Part shown: positions 62,966 through 64,000 of the stretch, piece after piece
Position numbering within the stretch: position 1 is the stretch's first letter
Layout: the number at the start of each line of letters is the position of its first letter
Assembly: GCA_017651265.1 (NCBI GenBank)
Contig: JAGCDO010000005.1
Span: forward strand, 62,001-126,000
Direction: 5' to 3'
DNA length: 64,000 nt
DNA from: Prevotella sp.
GTDB lineage: Bacteria > Bacteroidota > Bacteroidia > Bacteroidales > Bacteroidaceae
Notes under the pieces: model-generated
Databases searched by the model: none
Seen by the model: the letters and a program-made list of their open reading frames with translations, nothing else
Told to the model about the DNA's origin: nothing
Position numbers and translations under genes: made by a program

Positions 62966-63772
62966 ATGAAGAGAAAAATAACCCTGTTGCTCTTGAGCAT
63001 ATTCGTGTTCTCGGCAGCATCCGCACAATGTACGTTCAAGAACACCGCCTTCAAAGGGGGAGAGTTCCTGTCGTACAACCTCTATTATAACTGGAAATTT
63101 GTATGGGTGAAAGCAGGCACCGCCTCGATGTACACCGTGCAGAGTAACTACAGGGGCAAGCCCGCCTATAGGGCCAGCCTTACCACCCGCGGTAACAACA
63201 AGGTGGATGAGATGTTCGTGCTGCGCGACACGCTGCTTTGCTACAGCAGTCTTGACATGGCTCCCCTCTATTTCCGTAAGGGTGCTCGCGAAGGTGACCG
63301 CTATACAGTGGATGAGGTATGGTATAGCTACAAAGGTGGTAACACCCATCTCACCCAGCGTCGTTTGTTCAAGGACGGTACCAGCAAGACCGTTAACAAC
63401 AGCAGGGAGGATTGTGTATATGATATGCTGAACATCTTCCTTAGGGCGCGTAGCTTCAACCCCGAAGGCTGGACCAAGGGTCATGTGGTGAAGATTCCCA
63501 TTGCCGATGGTAATAGCATCGATCCCGCCCAGCTGCGCTATCGTGGTAAATCAACCATCAAGGCCGACAACGGAAAGAAATACCGCTGTCTGGAACTCTC
63601 GTATATGGAACTGGAGAAGGGCAAGTACAAGGAGATTGTGCGTTTCTATGTCACCGACGACAGTAACCATATCCCCGTTCGCCTCGATATGTTCCTGCGT
63701 TTTGGCTCTGCCAAGGCCTTCCTCACGAGCATGAAAGGCAATAAGAACCCCGTTACCTGTATTGTACCGTAA
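62966..63772 (+). CDS. DUF3108 protein
   Basis: A 268-residue exported protein (signal KRKITLLLLSIFVFSAASAQ). The mature part is a DUF3108-type beta-barrel-like domain (GGEFLSYNLYYNWKFVWVKA, then GTASMYT and RGKPAYRASLTTRGNNKVDE, and FRKGAREGDRYTVDEVWYSY). Function unknown; thought to be periplasmic. The 62 bp before it hold no clear promoter, so it is probably co-transcribed with the lipoprotein gene. Confidence 0.85.
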   Translation: MKRKITLLLLSIFVFSAASAQCTFKNTAFKGGEFLSYNLYYNWKFVWVKAGTASMYTVQSNYRGKPAYRASLTTRGNNKVDEMFVLRDTLLCYSSLDMAPLYFRKGAREGDRYTVDEVWYSYKGGNTHLTQRRLFKDGTSKTVNNSREDCVYDMLNIFLRARSFNPEGWTKGHVVKIPIADGNSIDPAQLRYRGKSTIKADNGKKYRCLELSYMELEKGKYKEIVRFYVTDDSNHIPVRLDMFLRFGSAKAFLTSMKGNKNPVTCIVP

Positions 63773-63778
63773 CATTTG

Positions 63779-64000
63779 ATGGAACAGCAACTGAGTGATT
63801 TTGAGATCATGGCACCGGTAGGCTCCAGGGAGAGTCTTGCGGCTGCCATTCAGTCGGGTGCCGACTCGATCTATTTCGGTATTGAGAAGCTGAACATGCG
63901 GGCACATTCTGCCAGCACCTTCACCATTACCGATCTGCAGGAGATTGCCGAAACGTGCAACCAGCATGGCATCAAGTCGTACCTCACGGTGAATACCATT
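63779..64000 (+). CDS. U32 family peptidase-like protein (5' part, cut by the window end)
   Basis: The first 74 codons of a gene that continues beyond the window. The start MEQQLSDFEIMAPVGSRESL, then AAAIQSGADSIYFG and LNMRAHSASTFTITDLQEIA, is the standard N-terminus of the U32 family (TrhP/RlhA/YegQ relatives), many of which are tRNA or rRNA hydroxylation factors rather than peptidases. It starts 6 bp after the DUF3108 gene. Confidence 0.88.
   Translation, partial: MEQQLSDFEIMAPVGSRESLAAAIQSGADSIYFGIEKLNMRAHSASTFTITDLQEIAETCNQHGIKSYLTVNTI

Overview
The window looks like a chromosomal segment of a Bacteroidales bacterium, most likely a Prevotella-type (Prevotellaceae) gut or rumen organism. 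The reasons are the promoters (TTTG, a 19-20 bp spacer, then TAnnTTTG), the DUF4249/TonB receptor pairs, secreted proteins with type IX-style or Prevotella-style C-termini, a type III glutamine synthetase, the acpP-fabF-rnc order, and the GH3 / Ig-like lipoprotein / DUF3108 / U32 gene order. No rRNA, tRNA, CRISPR array, prophage or insertion sequence with a transposase was found.

Layout. 0-1.5 kb: periodic repeat arrays (22 bp and 9 bp) and a secreted protein with two near-identical modules. 1.9-6.8 kb: a multi-pass membrane protein, a CXXCH-containing beta-propeller lipoprotein and an M16 zinc peptidase. 7-24 kb: a six-gene, same-strand envelope locus with an Ig-repeat T9SS cargo, an outer-membrane barrel, a 2740-residue TANFOR-like protein, an fn3 protein, an Ig-like lipoprotein and a DUF1573 protein. 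24-26 kb: a PfkB sugar kinase and a flavodiiron protein. 26-32 kb: a minus-strand operon (TonB receptor, DUF4249 lipoprotein, MG2-like protein, LOG enzyme). 32-45 kb: repeat-rich spacer, alcohol dehydrogenase, prolyl oligopeptidase, THUMP-like methyltransferase, acpP-fabF-rnc, DsbD, a polyvalent-kinase-like protein and a nitroreductase. 46-50 kb: a second 22-bp array, an inverted TGTTAGGT array and a 1058-residue BspA-type repeat protein. 50-64 kb: glutamine synthetase III, a carboxypeptidase-regulatory-domain protein, an esterase/NT5C fusion, a Dna2-like nuclease-helicase, a DUF4253 protein and the GH3-to-U32 run.

The most striking signal is not a gene. At least eleven places carry short arrays with a 7-bp period, each with its own heptamer (GGAGGAA, AGAGGCA, AAAAGTG, GTTCATA, ATTGAAA, TGGAATG, AAGTTCA and others). 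Several are inverted pairs of arrays around a 40-70 bp core that can fold. They fill the gaps between convergent stop codons, supply the last codons of two genes, and sit in frame inside at least four proteins (M16 peptidase, TonB receptor, BspA-like protein, Dna2-like helicase). Two pairs of copies share almost identical cores, and one is nested with octamer arms and an inverted core. This points to a modular, probably mobile, non-coding repeat family that tolerates coding sequence. The 22-bp, 11-12-bp and 9-bp arrays may be longer-period relatives.

The second candidate system is the 17-kb envelope locus, which looks like one co-transcribed surface assembly of unknown function. All functional calls rest on reading motifs by eye, without database searches.
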